Below are positions 41,633 through 54,325 of a DNA stretch of 64,000 nt, piece after piece. The DNA is from Streptomyces cathayae (GTDB taxonomy: Bacteria > Actinomycetota > Actinomycetes > Streptomycetales > Streptomycetaceae). The notes beneath the pieces are model-generated. The model did no database searches, was not told the DNA's origin, and saw nothing but the letters and a program-made list of their open reading frames with translations. Each line of letters begins with the position of its first letter. Within the stretch, counting starts at the first letter, position 1. Position numbers and translations under genes: made by a program. Where the stretch lies: contig NZ_CP121682.1 of the NCBI RefSeq assembly GCF_029760955.1, positions 6,510,001-6,574,000 on the forward strand, in the 5' to 3' direction.

Positions 41633-42199
41633 GTGGCTTCCACGAACGACCTCAAGAACGGCATGGTGCTCAAGCTCGAAGGCGGCCAGCTCTGGTCCGT
41701 AGTCGAGTTCCAGCACGTCAAGCCCGGCAAGGGCCCGGCCTTTGTGCGCACCAAGCTCAAGAACGTGCTCTCCGGCAAGACCGTCGACAAGACCTTCAAC
41801 GCCGGTGTGAAGGTCGACACGGCCACCGTCGACAAGCGGGACATGCAGTTCTCCTACATGGACGGCGACTACTTCGTCTTCATGGACATGGAGACCTACG
41901 ACCAGCTGCACATCGACCGCAAGGTCGTCGGCGACGCCGCCCACTTCCTCGTCGAGGGCTTCGAGGCCACCGTCGCCCAGCACGAGGGCGAGGTGCTCTT
42001 CGTCGAGCTGCCGGCCGCCGTCGAGCTGACCGTCGCCGAGACCGAGCCGGGCGTCCAGGGTGACCGCTCCACCGGCGGCAACAAGCCGGCCACGCTGGAG
42101 ACCGGTCACCAGATCCAGGTCCCCCTCTTCATCACCACCGGTGAGAAGATCAAGGTCGACACGCGTACCAGCGACTACCTCGGCCGGGTGAACAGCTAA
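41633..42199 (+). CDS. efp: Translation elongation factor P
   Basis: 188 residues. Relieves stalling at polyproline. Domain I carries the modification-site loop as [10 protein letters not shown], the PGKGP form that in actinobacteria is reported to work without lysine modification; no epmA/epmB-type or deoxyhypusine enzyme is in the window. GTG 41633 is preceded by AGGAGA. nusB begins after a two-base gap, so they share an operon, a widespread order. Confidence 0.98.
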   Translation: MASTNDLKNGMVLKLEGGQLWSVVEFQHVKPGKGPAFVRTKLKNVLSGKTVDKTFNAGVKVDTATVDKRDMQFSYMDGDYFVFMDMETYDQLHIDRKVVGDAAHFLVEGFEATVAQHEGEVLFVELPAAVELTVAETEPGVQGDRSTGGNKPATLETGHQIQVPLFITTGEKIKVDTRTSDYLGRVNS

Positions 42200-42201
42200 C
42201 C

Positions 42202-42636
42202 GTGGCTGCCCGCAACACGGCCCGCAAGCGCGCCTTCCAGATCCTCTTCGAGGGCGACCAGCGCGGCGCCGACGTTCTGACAGTCCTCGCGGACTGGGTC
42301 CGGCACTCCCGGTCCGACACCCGGCAGCCGCCGGTGAGCGAGTACACGATGCAGTTGGTCGAGGGCTACGCGGAGCACGCGAGGCGCATCGACGAGCTGA
42401 TCGCCCAGTACTCGGTCGGCTGGACGCTGGACCGGATGCCGGTCGTCGACCGCAACCTCCTGCGTCTCGGCGCGTACGAGCTGATCTGGGTCGACGAGAC
42501 CCCGGACGCCGTCGTCCTCGACGAGATGGTGCAACTGGCGAAGGAGTTCTCCACGGACGAGTCGCCCTCGTTCATCAACGGCCTCCTGGGCCGGCTGAAG
42601 GAACTCAAGCCCTCGCTGCGCCGCGACGAGAACTGA
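42202..42636 (+). CDS. nusB: Transcription antitermination protein NusB
   Basis: 144 residues, all-helical. The core ARNTARKRAFQILFEGDQRG and the second half RNLLRLGAYELIWVDETPDAVVLDE are typical. It binds boxA RNA with S10 for rRNA antitermination. A very long terminator hairpin follows, and bldD converges from the other strand. Confidence 0.97.
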   Translation: MAARNTARKRAFQILFEGDQRGADVLTVLADWVRHSRSDTRQPPVSEYTMQLVEGYAEHARRIDELIAQYSVGWTLDRMPVVDRNLLRLGAYELIWVDETPDAVVLDEMVQLAKEFSTDESPSFINGLLGRLKELKPSLRRDEN

Positions 42637-42702
42637 GCGGGCACCGCCACCGGGACAGGAACCGGTACAGGCGCCCGGCAGGTCCCCGAGCCGGCACAGA
42701 CA

Positions 42703-42744
42703 CGCCGGAGGGCCCGCAGCGATCGTGCTGCGGGCCCTCCGGCG
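42703..42744. terminator. 18-bp perfect terminator after nusB
   Basis: CGCCGGAGGGCCCGCAGC / GCTGCGGGCCCTCCGGCG with loop GATCGT. Confidence 0.85.
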
Positions 42745-42815
42745 TACTCGGTGAGCCCGCCCCCTCCGGTGACGAGGCGTCCGGCCGACGGGAGCGACGG
42801 GTCGGCCGGACGAAG

Positions 42816-42862
42816 ACCGCCGGGGTGGCCCGAACCTGACAGGTTCGGGCCACCCCGGCGGT
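42816..42862. terminator. 22-bp perfect hairpin after bldD
   Basis: ACCGCCGGGGTGGCCCGAAC plus CT pairs with its exact complement across a three-base loop (GAC, 42838-42840). It lies 34 bases after the bldD stop; two such hairpins back to back insulate nusB and bldD. Confidence 0.8.
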
Positions 42863-42895
42863 ACGTTTCTGCTCAACCCGCAGAGCGCTTCGGAA

Positions 42896-43399
42896 TCAGC
42901 TCTCCTCGTGCGAGGCGACCGCACGGCGCGCGTCCGCGTCCAGGACGCCCCAGCTGATCAGCTGCTCGGTGAGGACCGAGGGGGACTGGTCGTAGATCAC
43001 GGAGAGGGTGCGCAGGTCGTCCTGGCGGATCGAGAGCACCTTGCCGTTGTAGTCGCCGCGCTGGGACTGGATCGTCGCCGCGTACCGCTGCAGCGGGCCC
43101 GCCTTCTCCGGCGGCACCGTGGCCAGCCGCTCCAGGTCGAGGACCAGCTTGGGCGGCGGCTCGGCGGCTCCGCCCGGAGTGGTGCCGGGAAGGAGTTCCT
43201 GCACCGGAACGCCGTAGAAGTCCGCCAGTTCGGCAAGACGCTGTACGGTCACGGCGCGGTCGCCGCGCTCGTACGAACCGACCACGACCGCCTTCCAGCG
43301 GCCCTGGGACTTCTCCTCGACACCGTGGAGGGAAAGGCCCTGCTGGGTGCGGATCGCCCGGAGCTTGGCTCCGAGCTGTTTGGCGTATTCGCTGGACAT
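42896..43399 (-). CDS. bldD: Developmental master repressor BldD
   Basis: 167 residues from ATG 43399 (MSSEYAKQLGAKLRAIRTQQ). The XRE-type HTH comes first (LSLHGVEEKSQGRWKAVVVGSYERGDR). The C-terminal domain has the c-di-GMP signature RGD-x8-RQDD with R114, D116, R125 and D128 in RGDYNGKVLSIRQDD. Tetrameric c-di-GMP joins two C-terminal domains so the dimer represses sporulation genes during vegetative growth (family knowledge from S. coelicolor/S. venezuelae). A near-palindromic TAACTCACTGTGAGGTTA lies upstream, suggesting autoregulation. Divergent from pyrR. Confidence 0.98.
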   Translation of the reverse strand: MSSEYAKQLGAKLRAIRTQQGLSLHGVEEKSQGRWKAVVVGSYERGDRAVTVQRLAELADFYGVPVQELLPGTTPGGAAEPPPKLVLDLERLATVPPEKAGPLQRYAATIQSQRGDYNGKVLSIRQDDLRTLSVIYDQSPSVLTEQLISWGVLDADARRAVASHEES

Positions 43400-43454
43400 A
43401 TAGCTCCCCGGCACTGTGTCGACGCGGCTGGCATGTTTCCAGGCCGCGCGGCTG

Positions 43455-43490
43455 GTAACTCACTGTGAGGTTACGCAGAGTTACTCTCGC
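43455..43490. promoter_or_regulatory. Candidate BldD operator at its own promoter
   Basis: CTCACTGTGAG (43459-43469) is a perfect 11-base palindrome in a larger imperfect one (TAACTCACTGTGAGGTTA), followed by a spaced GTTAC direct repeat (GGTTACGCAGAGTTACTC). BldD sites are described as pairs of AGTgA/TCACc half-sites; both half-site types are here, 56-91 bases before the bldD start. Confidence 0.6.
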
Positions 43491-43642
43491 CCGTCAAGCC
43501 GAATGGTCCACACCGACTCTTCCGTGCTACCCGGACCGGTTGCGCCAGGGGGGTGAGTGACAGCGGACGAAGGGGTGAAACAGGGGTGTCGCTGCCGACC
43601 TGATAGCGTGGGCGACGCAATTCCGACGTCCTTTAAGGTCCG

Positions 43643-43664
43643 TCCCGTGAGGCGGAGAAGGAGG
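43643..43664 (+). promoter_or_regulatory. PyrR-binding loop overlapping the pyrR ribosome binding site
   Basis: TCCCGTGAGGC (43643-43653) matches the core UCCNGNGAGGY of the PyrR-binding RNA hairpin at every position. It forms a stem TCCGTC / GGCGGA around it and runs straight into the SD AGAAGGAGG (43656-43664), nine bases before ATG 43674. PyrR bound with UMP should therefore block translation of the operon, as is known for mycobacteria, rather than act by attenuation. Confidence 0.75.
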
Positions 43665-43673
43665 TCCGTTCAC

Positions 43674-44240
43674 ATGGATCAGATGGACACGCACGTCGAT
43701 GCGCGGCCCGTTCTCGAAGGCCCCGACATCGCGCGGGTACTGACCCGCATCGCCCACGAGATCGTCGAGCGCGCCAAGGGCGCCGACGACGTGGTTCTCC
43801 TCGGCATCCCGACCCGGGGCGTCTTCCTCGCCCAGCGGCTCGCCGCCAAGCTCGAGCAGGTCACCGAACGCACGGTCCCGATCGGCTCGCTCGACATCAC
43901 CATGTACCGCGACGACCTGCGCATGCACCCGCCGCGTGCGCTGGCCCGCACCGAGATCCCCGGTGACGGCATCGACGGCCGGCTGGTCGTCCTCGTCGAC
44001 GACGTGCTCTTCTCCGGGCGCACCATCCGCGCCGCCCTCGACGCGCTGAACGACATCGGGCGCCCCCGCGCGGTGCAGCTCGCCGTTCTCGTCGACCGCG
44101 GCCACCGCGAACTGCCCATCCGTGCCGACTACGTCGGCAAGAACCTCCCCACGTCGTTGCGGGAGACGGTCAAGGTCCTGCTCGCCGAGGAGGACGGTCG
44201 CGACACCGTGCTGCTCGGCGCCAAGCGGCCCTCCCCGTAG
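43674..44240 (+). CDS. pyrR: Bifunctional pyr operon regulator/uracil phosphoribosyltransferase PyrR
   Basis: 188 residues. The PRPP loop [19 protein letters not shown] and the Arg/Lys-rich RNA-facing stretches ([15 protein letters not shown]) are those of PyrR. ATG 43674 ([12 protein letters not shown]) has AGGAGG upstream; the longer frame from 43557 runs through the RNA-binding loop and is rejected. First gene of the pyrimidine operon; divergent from bldD. Confidence 0.96.
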   Translation: MDQMDTHVDARPVLEGPDIARVLTRIAHEIVERAKGADDVVLLGIPTRGVFLAQRLAAKLEQVTERTVPIGSLDITMYRDDLRMHPPRALARTEIPGDGIDGRLVVLVDDVLFSGRTIRAALDALNDIGRPRAVQLAVLVDRGHRELPIRADYVGKNLPTSLRETVKVLLAEEDGRDTVLLGAKRPSP

Positions 44241-44247
44241 TGATCCG

Positions 44248-44270
44248 GGCGCACGTCGTCGGCGTGCGCC
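44248..44270 (+). terminator. Hairpin between pyrR and pyrB
   Basis: GGCGCACG / CGTGCGCC, 8-bp stem, 7-base loop, starting 8 bases after the pyrR stop. There is no U tract; it may be an intra-operon attenuator or an mRNA-stability element. Confidence 0.45.
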
Positions 44271-44348
44271 GGCCCGGGGCGCCTCCGCGCCTTCGGGTGC
44301 CCGGATTCTCCCGTTCTTCCGATTGAACCGTCCTACGGAGCCTGACAG

Positions 44349-45323
44349 ATGCACCGTCATCTCATCTCGGCCGCCGACCTCACCCGTGACGACGCCGTCC
44401 TGATCCTCGACACCGCCGAGGAGATGGCCCGGGTCGCCGACCGGCCGATCAAAAAACTGCCGACCCTGCGCGGCCGGACCGTCGTCAACCTCTTCTTCGA
44501 GGACTCCACCCGGACCCGGATCTCCTTCGAGGCCGCCGAGAAGCGGCTGTCCGCGGACGTCATCAACTTCACCGCCAAGGGGTCCAGCGTCTCCAAGGGG
44601 GAGTCGCTCAAGGACACCGCGCAGACCCTGGAAGCCATGGGGGTCGACGCCGTCGTCATCCGGCACGGCGCCTCGGGGGCCCCGTACCGGCTGGCCACCT
44701 CCGGCTGGATCGACGCGCACGTCATCAACGCCGGCGACGGCACCCACCAGCACCCCACCCAGGCCCTGCTCGACGCCTTCACGATGCGGCGCCGGCTCGT
44801 CGGCCCGGACGCCGGGATCGGCCATGACCTCGCCGGCCGGCGCATCACGATCGTCGGTGACGTCCTGCACAGCCGGGTGGCCCGCTCCAACGTCGACCTG
44901 CTGCACACCCTCGGGGCCGAGGTCACCCTCGTCGCCCCGCCGACCCTGCTGCCGGTCGGCATCGAGTCCTGGCCCTGCGAGGTCTCCTACGACCTCGACC
45001 GCACCCTGCCCAAGTCCGACGCCGTGATGATGCTGCGCGTACAGCGCGAGCGCATGAAGGCCGCGTTCTTCCCGACCGAGCGCGAGTACTCACGGCGCTA
45101 CGGTCTCGACGGCGAACGCATGCGGCGGATGCCCGAGCACGCGATCGTGATGCATCCCGGCCCCATGGTCCGCGGGATGGAGATCACCGCCGAGGTGGCC
45201 GACTCCGACCGCTGCACCGTCGTCGAGCAGGTCACCAACGGGGTCTCCATCCGGATGGCCGTCCTGTACCTGCTGCTCGGCGGCAACGAAACCGCCCTCA
45301 CCCGCACCACGGAGGAGAAGTAA
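44349..45323 (+). CDS. pyrB: Aspartate carbamoyltransferase catalytic subunit
   Basis: 324 residues. The carbamoyl-phosphate site [13 protein letters not shown], the [14 protein letters not shown] motif and the C-terminal [13 protein letters not shown] are intact. It makes carbamoyl aspartate, in the class that associates with the dihydroorotase encoded next. ATG 44349; pyrC starts after four bases. Confidence 0.98.
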   Translation: MHRHLISAADLTRDDAVLILDTAEEMARVADRPIKKLPTLRGRTVVNLFFEDSTRTRISFEAAEKRLSADVINFTAKGSSVSKGESLKDTAQTLEAMGVDAVVIRHGASGAPYRLATSGWIDAHVINAGDGTHQHPTQALLDAFTMRRRLVGPDAGIGHDLAGRRITIVGDVLHSRVARSNVDLLHTLGAEVTLVAPPTLLPVGIESWPCEVSYDLDRTLPKSDAVMMLRVQRERMKAAFFPTEREYSRRYGLDGERMRRMPEHAIVMHPGPMVRGMEITAEVADSDRCTVVEQVTNGVSIRMAVLYLLLGGNETALTRTTEEK

Positions 45324-45327
45324 CACC

Positions 45328-46614
45328 ATGAGCAAGACCCTGATCCGCGGTGCGAAGGTGCTCGGCGGCGACCCGCAGGACGTGCTGATCGACGGCGGGA
45401 CCGTCGCGGCCGTCGGCACCGGACTGAGCGCCGAGGGCGCCGAGGTCGTCGAGGCCGCCGGCAAGGTGCTGCTGCCCGGCCTGGTCGACCTGCACACCCA
45501 TCTGCGCGAGCCGGGCCGCGAGGACTCCGAGACCGTGCTGACCGGCACCCGCGCGGCGGCGAGCGGCGGCTACACCGCCGTGTTCGCCATGGCCAACACC
45601 TTCCCGGTCGCCGACACCGCCGGCGTCGTCGAGCAGGTCTGGCGGCTCGGCAAGGAGCACGGCTACTGCGACGTACGGCCCGTCGGCGCCGTCACCGTCG
45701 GCCTGGAGGGCAGCACGCTCGCCGAGCTGGGCGCCATGCACGAGTCCGCGGCCGGCGTCACCGTCTTCTCCGACGACGGCAAGTGCGTCCACGACGCCGT
45801 GATCATGCGGCGCGCCCTGGAGTACGTGAAGGCCTTCGACGGCGTCGTCGCCCAGCACGCGCAGGAACCCCGGCTGACCGAGGGCGCCCAGATGAACGAG
45901 GGCGTCGTCTCCGCCGAGCTGGGACTGGGCGGCTGGCCGGCCGTCGCCGAGGAGGCGATCATCGCCCGGGACGTCCTGCTCGCCGAGCACGTCGGTTCCC
46001 GCGTCCACATCTGCCACCTGTCGACGGCGGGCAGCGTCGAGATCGTGCGCTGGGCCAAGGCCCGCGGCATCCGGGTCACCGCCGAGGTCACCCCGCACCA
46101 CCTGCTCCTCACCGACGAACTGGTGCGCACCTACAACCCGGTCTACAAGGTCAACCCGCCGCTGCGCACCGAGCGGGACGTCCTGGTGCTGCGCGAGGCG
46201 CTCGCCGACGGCACGATCGACATCGTCGCCACCGACCACGCCCCGCACCCGCACGAGGACAAGGACTGCGAGTGGGCGGCCGCGGCCATGGGCATGGTCG
46301 GCCTGGAGACCGCGTTGTCGGTGGTCCAGGAGACGATGGTCGACACGGGCCTGCTGGACTGGACCGGCGTGGCCGACCGGATGTCCTTCGCCCCCGCGCG
46401 CATCGGACGGGCCGAGGGCCACGGCCGTCCCGTCTCGGTCGGTGAGCCTGCCAACCTCACCCTCGTCGACACGGCATACCGTGGTTCCGTGGACCCCGCG
46501 GGCTTCGCCTCGCGCAGCCGCAACACCCCGTACGAGGGCCGTGAGCTGCCGGGCCGTGTCACGCACACCTGGCTCCGGGGCACGGCCACGCTCGTCGACG
46601 GGAAACTCACGTGA
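45328..46614 (+). CDS. pyrC: Dihydroorotase (class I)
   Basis: 428 residues. Metal and active-site residues are visible: [11 protein letters not shown] (HxH), the FSDDGK aspartate, histidines in VAQHAQEP and HICHLSTAG, and the catalytic aspartate in [11 protein letters not shown] 45328. The stop overlaps the next gene by GTGA. Confidence 0.97.
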   Translation: MSKTLIRGAKVLGGDPQDVLIDGGTVAAVGTGLSAEGAEVVEAAGKVLLPGLVDLHTHLREPGREDSETVLTGTRAAASGGYTAVFAMANTFPVADTAGVVEQVWRLGKEHGYCDVRPVGAVTVGLEGSTLAELGAMHESAAGVTVFSDDGKCVHDAVIMRRALEYVKAFDGVVAQHAQEPRLTEGAQMNEGVVSAELGLGGWPAVAEEAIIARDVLLAEHVGSRVHICHLSTAGSVEIVRWAKARGIRVTAEVTPHHLLLTDELVRTYNPVYKVNPPLRTERDVLVLREALADGTIDIVATDHAPHPHEDKDCEWAAAAMGMVGLETALSVVQETMVDTGLLDWTGVADRMSFAPARIGRAEGHGRPVSVGEPANLTLVDTAYRGSVDPAGFASRSRNTPYEGRELPGRVTHTWLRGTATLVDGKLT

Positions 46615-47183
46615 CATCTGTAATCCTGCTGGCCGCCGAGAAACGATCGGCGGAAGTGACCGACTGGGCGGCCAGGATCGGCTGGGTCGTCGGCCTCGCC
46701 CTCTTCGTCGCGCTCGTCTACTGGCTGATGCGCGAGGGCTGGAAGTGGCGCGGCACCCTCCAGAGCGACCTCCCCGGGCTTCCCACGACCCCGGACGACC
46801 CCGGCCCGGCGAAACTGAGTGCGCGCGGCCGCTACCACGGCTCCACCACCGCCGGTCAGTGGCTCGACCGCATCGTGGCGCACGGTCTGGGCACCCGCAG
46901 CAGGGTGGAGCTCACCCTCACCGACGCGGGCCTGGACGTCGTACGCCCCGGAGCCGGCGACTTCTTCGTCCCGGCCGACGCGCTGCGCGGGGCCCGGCTC
47001 GACAAGGGCATCGCCGGCAAAGTGCTCACCGAAGGCGGCCTGCTCGTCGTCACCTGGGCACACGGCGAGCGGCTGATCGACTCCGGCTTCCGCTTCGACC
47101 ACGCGGCCGACCACAACGAGTGGGTCCCGGCCATCGACTCCATGAGCAAGACGAACGTCACGACGGAAGGCGCCGAACGATGA
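46611..47183 (+). CDS. Membrane protein of unknown function within the pyr operon
   Basis: 190 residues. One membrane segment (about 22-43, [20 protein letters not shown]) is followed by a soluble domain of about 140 residues with beta-rich character ([40 protein letters not shown]) that reads like a PH-like fold. I recognise no active site. It overlaps both pyrC (GTGA) and carA (ATGA), so its dose is tied to the pyrimidine enzymes. No transporter signature is visible. Confidence 0.85.
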   Translation: MTSVILLAAEKRSAEVTDWAARIGWVVGLALFVALVYWLMREGWKWRGTLQSDLPGLPTTPDDPGPAKLSARGRYHGSTTAGQWLDRIVAHGLGTRSRVELTLTDAGLDVVRPGAGDFFVPADALRGARLDKGIAGKVLTEGGLLVVTWAHGERLIDSGFRFDHAADHNEWVPAIDSMSKTNVTTEGAER

Positions 47184-48353
47184 CAACCTCCACCAGGGGA
47201 ACCACCTCTCGCAAGAAGGTGCTTCCCGCCGTACTCGTCCTGGAGGACGGCCGGGTCTTCCGCGGCCGTGCCTACGGGGCGGTGGGGGAGACCTTCGGCG
47301 AAGCGGTGTTCTCCACCGGGATGACCGGCTACCAGGAGACCCTCACCGACCCGTCCTACCACCGCCAGGTCGTCGTGATGACCACGCCGCACGTCGGCAA
47401 CACAGGCGTCAACGACGACGACCCCGAGTCCCAGCGGATCTGGGTCGCCGGCTACGTCGTGCGCGACCCCGCGCGCGTGCCGTCCAACTGGCGCTCCCGC
47501 CGCGCCCTGGATGAGGAGCTCGCCGCCCAGGGCGTCGTCGGCATCAGCGGCATCGACACCCGCGCGCTGACCCGGCACCTGCGCGAACGGGGCGCCATGC
47601 GCGTCGGCATCTTCAGCGGCGACGCCGTACGGGACGACGCCGCACTGCTGGCCGACGTGCGGGAGGCCCCCGAGATGAAGGGCGCCGACCTCGCCGCCGA
47701 GGTCGCCACCACCGAGCCGTACGTCGTCCCCGCCGTCGGCCCCGACGGCGCGCCCCTCCCGGCCGGCACCGCGAAGTTCACCGTCGCCGCGATCGACCTC
47801 GGCATCAAGGGCATGACCGCCCAGCGCATGACACAGCGCGGCATCGAGGTGCACGTCCTGCCCGCGAACGCCACCCTCGACGACGTCTACGCCGTCAACC
47901 CCGACGGGGTGTTCTTCTCCAACGGCCCCGGCGACCCCGCCACCGCCGACCAGCCCGTCTCCGTGATGCGGGGCGTCCTGGAACGCGGCACCCCGCTCTT
48001 CGGGATCTGCTTCGGCAACCAGATCCTCGGCCGCGCCCTCGGCTTCGGCACCTACAAGCTGAAGTACGGCCACCGCGGCATCAACCAGCCGGTGCAGGAC
48101 CGCGGCACCGGCAAGGTCGAAATCACCTCGCACAACCACGGCTTCGCCGTCGACGCCCCGATCGACAAGGTCTCCGAGACCCCGTTCGGCCGGGTGGAGG
48201 TGTCCCACGTCTGCCTCAACGACAACGTGGTGGAGGGGCTCCGCCTGCTCGACCGGCCGGCCTTCAGCGTCCAGTACCACCCGGAGGCGGCGGCGGGCCC
48301 GCACGACGCCGCCCACCTGTTCGACCGCTTCGTATCCCTGATGGAGGGCCAGC

Positions 48354-48361
<8 letters not shown>
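47180..48361 (+). CDS. carA: Carbamoyl-phosphate synthase small (glutaminase) subunit
   Basis: 393 residues. N-terminal CarA domain ([20 protein letters not shown]), then class I glutaminase with the nucleophile cysteine in [15 protein letters not shown] and the His/Glu pair in [12 protein letters not shown] 47180 overlaps the preceding stop. The 3' end overlaps carB by eight bases. Confidence 0.98.
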
Positions 48362-51662
<3,301 letters not shown>

Positions 51663-51675
51663 GGCCGAGCCGCCG

Positions 51676-51705
51676 GAGGGGGACACCGATGACGGTGTCC
51701 CCCTC
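51676..51705 (+). terminator. Hairpin between carB and pyrD
   Basis: A 13-bp perfect stem GAGGGGGACACCG / CGGTGTCCCCCTC with loop ATGA, followed by TTC. It may lower expression of pyrDF relative to carAB, or separate them. Confidence 0.6.
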
Positions 51706-51734
51706 TTCATGAGGACCACCTGGGACAGGACACG

Positions 51735-52841
51735 ATGTACACGTACTTCTTCCGTCTGATCTTCCGGCGCATGGACCCGGAGCGGGCCCACCGGCTGGCC
51801 TTCCGCTGGATCCGCCGCGTCGCCGGCGTTCCCGTGCTGCGCACCTTCGTCGCCGCCGTGCTCGCCCCCCGCATCGAGGAACTGCGCACCGAGGCGTTCG
51901 GGCTGCGGCTGCACAGCCCCTTCGGGCTCGCCGCCGGCTTCGACAAGAACGCCGTCGGCGTCGACGGGATGGCGATGCTCGGCTTCGACCACGTCGAGAT
52001 CGGCACGGTGACCGGGGAACCGCAGCCCGGGAACCCCGGGAAGCGGCTGTTCCGGCTGACGCCGGACCGGGCGCTGATCAACCGCATGGGATTCAACAAC
52101 GAGGGCTCGCTGGCCGTCGCCGCCCGTCTGGCCTCCCGCACACCCGTCTTCCGGACCGTGGTGGGCGTCAACATCGGCAAGACCAAGGCGGTACCGGAGG
52201 ACGAGGCCGTCGCCGACTACGTGAAGTCCGCCGAGCGGCTGGCACCGTACGCCGACTACCTGGTGGTCAACGTCTCCTCCCCGAACACGCCCGGGCTGCG
52301 CGACCTCCAGGCCGCGGACCGGCTGCGCCCGCTGCTGGGTGCCGTCCGCGAGGCCGCCGACCGCAGCGCCCCCGGCCGCCGGGTGCCGCTGCTGGTCAAG
52401 ATCGCCCCCGATCTCGCCGACGAGGACATCGACGCGGTCGCCGACCTCGCCGTGGACCTCGGCCTGGACGGGATCATCGCCACCAACACCACCATCGCGC
52501 GCGCGGAGCTCTCCCTGGCCTCCGATCCCGCCCTGGTCGCGGAGACCGGGGGCCTGTCCGGCGCTCCGCTGAAGGCACGCTCCCTGGAGGTGCTGCGCCG
52601 CCTGTACGCGCGCGTGGGGGACCGGATCACCCTGATCGGGGTCGGCGGCATCGAGGACGCCGAGGACGCCTGGCAGCGCATCCTGGCCGGCGCCACGCTG
52701 GTCCAGGGCTACAGCGCCCTCATCTACGAGGGCCCCTTCTGGAGCCGTGCCGTCCACAAGGGACTCGCCGCGCGGCTGCGCACCAGCCCGTACAGCACGC
52801 TCGCCGACGCGGTGGGCGCCGACGTGAGGAAGACGGCATGA
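51735..52841 (+). CDS. pyrD: Dihydroorotate dehydrogenase (quinone), class 2
   Basis: 368 residues. The N-terminal membrane-association helices ([19 protein letters not shown]) and the FMN barrel ([33 protein letters not shown]) show class 2, which passes electrons to menaquinone. The catalytic serine is in NVSSPN. ATG 51735. The stop overlaps pyrF by ATGA. Confidence 0.97.
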   Translation: MYTYFFRLIFRRMDPERAHRLAFRWIRRVAGVPVLRTFVAAVLAPRIEELRTEAFGLRLHSPFGLAAGFDKNAVGVDGMAMLGFDHVEIGTVTGEPQPGNPGKRLFRLTPDRALINRMGFNNEGSLAVAARLASRTPVFRTVVGVNIGKTKAVPEDEAVADYVKSAERLAPYADYLVVNVSSPNTPGLRDLQAADRLRPLLGAVREAADRSAPGRRVPLLVKIAPDLADEDIDAVADLAVDLGLDGIIATNTTIARAELSLASDPALVAETGGLSGAPLKARSLEVLRRLYARVGDRITLIGVGGIEDAEDAWQRILAGATLVQGYSALIYEGPFWSRAVHKGLAARLRTSPYSTLADAVGADVRKTA

Positions 52842-53683
52842 GCGGACTCGACCCCTTCGGCACGCGCCTGCGCCGCGCCATGGACGCGCGCGGCCCGCTG
52901 TGCGTCGGCATCGACCCGCACGCCTCCCTGCTCGCCGAGTGGGGTCTGAACGACGACGTGGCCGGTCTGGAGCGGTTCAGCCGCACGGTCGTCGAGGCGG
53001 TCGCGGACCGGGTCGCCGTGCTCAAGCCGCAGAGCGCCTTCTTCGAGCGCTTCGGCTCACGCGGTGTCGCGGTACTGGAAAAGTCGGTCGCCGAGGCGCG
53101 CGAGGCCGGCGCGCTGGTCGTCATGGACGCCAAGCGCGGCGACATCGGCTCGACCATGGCGGCCTACGCCGAGTCCTTCCTGCACCGGGACTCCCCGCTG
53201 TTCTCGGACGCGCTGACCGTCTCCCCCTACCTCGGCTACGGCTCGCTGAGCCCGGCGGTGGAGACGGCCCGGGAGAACGGCGCGGGACTGTTCGTCCTGG
53301 CGCTGACCTCCAACCCGGAGGGCGGCGAGGTACAGCACGCGGTGCGCCCCGACGGGCGCAGCGTCGCGGCGACCGTGCTCGCCCACCTGGCCGCCGAGAA
53401 CGCGGGGGAGGCGCCCCTGGGGTCCTTCGGCGCGGTGGTCGGCGCGACGCTCGGCGACCTGTCGTCGTACGACCTGGAGATCAACGGTCCGCTTCTCGCG
53501 CCCGGCATCGGTGCCCAGGGGGCCACGGCGGCGGACCTCCCGGCGGTCTTCGGGAAGGCGGTGCGCAATGTCGTGCCGAACGTGAGCCGGGGCGTGTTGC
53601 GCCACGGTGCCGACGTGGTCGCGCTGCGTGACGCCGCGGAGCGGTACGCGGAGGAGATCAGGGCGGCCGTGACCCCGGCCTGA
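52838..53683 (+). CDS. pyrF: Orotidine 5'-phosphate decarboxylase (long, type 2 form)
   Basis: 281 residues. The catalytic charged network is in VVMDAKRGDIGSTM. The opening CVGIDPHASLLAEWGL and SPYLGYGSL fit the long bacterial PyrF subgroup. Last gene of the pyr operon; the next gene, sIHF, has its own promoter. Confidence 0.97.
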   Translation: MSGLDPFGTRLRRAMDARGPLCVGIDPHASLLAEWGLNDDVAGLERFSRTVVEAVADRVAVLKPQSAFFERFGSRGVAVLEKSVAEAREAGALVVMDAKRGDIGSTMAAYAESFLHRDSPLFSDALTVSPYLGYGSLSPAVETARENGAGLFVLALTSNPEGGEVQHAVRPDGRSVAATVLAHLAAENAGEAPLGSFGAVVGATLGDLSSYDLEINGPLLAPGIGAQGATAADLPAVFGKAVRNVVPNVSRGVLRHGADVVALRDAAERYAEEIRAAVTPA

Positions 53684-53737
53684 GCCGTTGACGAGGGACG
53701 CAGGAGCCTGCCGAGGCCTGGATAGGGTGACGAATCC

Positions 53738-53752
53738 GGGGCGATTTGCCCC
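53738..53752 (+). terminator. Short hairpin after pyrF
   Basis: GGGGC-GATTT-GCCCC, then AAATGTTC, 55 bases after the pyrF stop. Weak stem; termination is uncertain. Confidence 0.35.
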
Positions 53753-53800
53753 AAATGTTCACCCTGATCGAGGCTGACCTGGACTTTTCCTCTGTTCTCG

Positions 53801-53829
53801 CTGACTCTGGCGGAGTTGGACGCTAGTCT
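53801..53829 (+). promoter_or_regulatory. Candidate promoter of the sIHF gene
   Basis: CTGACT (53801-53806), 17-base spacer, TAGTCT (53824-53829): a vegetative-type promoter with a leader of about 105 bases before GTG 53941. Confidence 0.55.
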
Positions 53830-53940
53830 CCGACGGAGAGTGAACGGGTAAGAGTGTGTTGCCCGTGGCTCCCAGGTGTGGGGCGATCAGGTTCCTCACC
53901 GGTCCGTATCCGACAGTTCGACATCCGAGGTGACGTAGGC

Positions 53941-54264
53941 GTGGCTCTTCCGCCCCTTACCCCTGAACAGCGCGCAGCCGCGCTCGAAAAGGCCGCCGCG
54001 GCTCGCCGGGAGCGGGCCGAGATCAAGAATCGACTCAAGCACTCCGGTGCCTCCCTCCACGAGGTCATCAAGCAGGGCCAGGAGAACGACGTCGTCGGCA
54101 AGATGAAGGTCTCCGCGCTGCTCGAGTCCCTGCCGGGCGTGGGCAAAGTCCGCGCCAAGCAGATCATGGAGCGGCTGGGCATCTCCGAGAGTCGCCGGGT
54201 GCGTGGCCTCGGCTCCAACCAGATCGCCTCCCTGGAGCGCGAGTTCGGCAGCACCGGCTCCTGA
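53941..54264 (+). CDS. Streptomyces integration host factor-like nucleoid protein sIHF
   Basis: 107 residues, the same length as S. coelicolor sIHF. It starts at GTG 53941 (MALPPLTPEQRAAALEKAAA); longer frames from 53854 have no RBS. A helical N-terminus is followed by a helix-hairpin-helix-type DNA-binding part (LLESLPGVGKVRAKQIMERL) and GLGSNQIASLEREF. In Streptomyces it binds DNA without sequence preference, compacts the nucleoid and affects sporulation. gmk follows, as in the actinobacterial mihF-gmk-rpoZ order. Confidence 0.96.
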   Translation: MALPPLTPEQRAAALEKAAAARRERAEIKNRLKHSGASLHEVIKQGQENDVVGKMKVSALLESLPGVGKVRAKQIMERLGISESRRVRGLGSNQIASLEREFGSTGS

Positions 54265-54274
54265 GTACCGGGCG

Positions 54275-54296
54275 GCCCGGGACCGGCGTCCCGGGC
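54275..54296 (+). terminator. Hairpin between sIHF and gmk
   Basis: GCCCGGGAC / GTCCCGGGC, loop CGGC, 9-bp stem. Confidence 0.5.
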
Positions 54297-54312
54297 ACCC
54301 CGCGATTGCTGG

Positions 54313-54325
54313 AATAATCGCCGCA
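54313..54325 (+). promoter_or_regulatory. Putative -10 box (AATAAT) for leaderless gmk
   Basis: AATAAT at 54313-54318 ends 6 bases before ATG 54325; no SD sequence. This is one of the few AT-rich hexamers in the region. Confidence 0.4.

Noticed and set aside
44248..44270. PyrR-dependent attenuator between pyrR and pyrB
   Set aside because: A plain hairpin with no U tract, no competing antiterminator and no PyrR loop; the PyrR loop lies at 43643-43653 instead.
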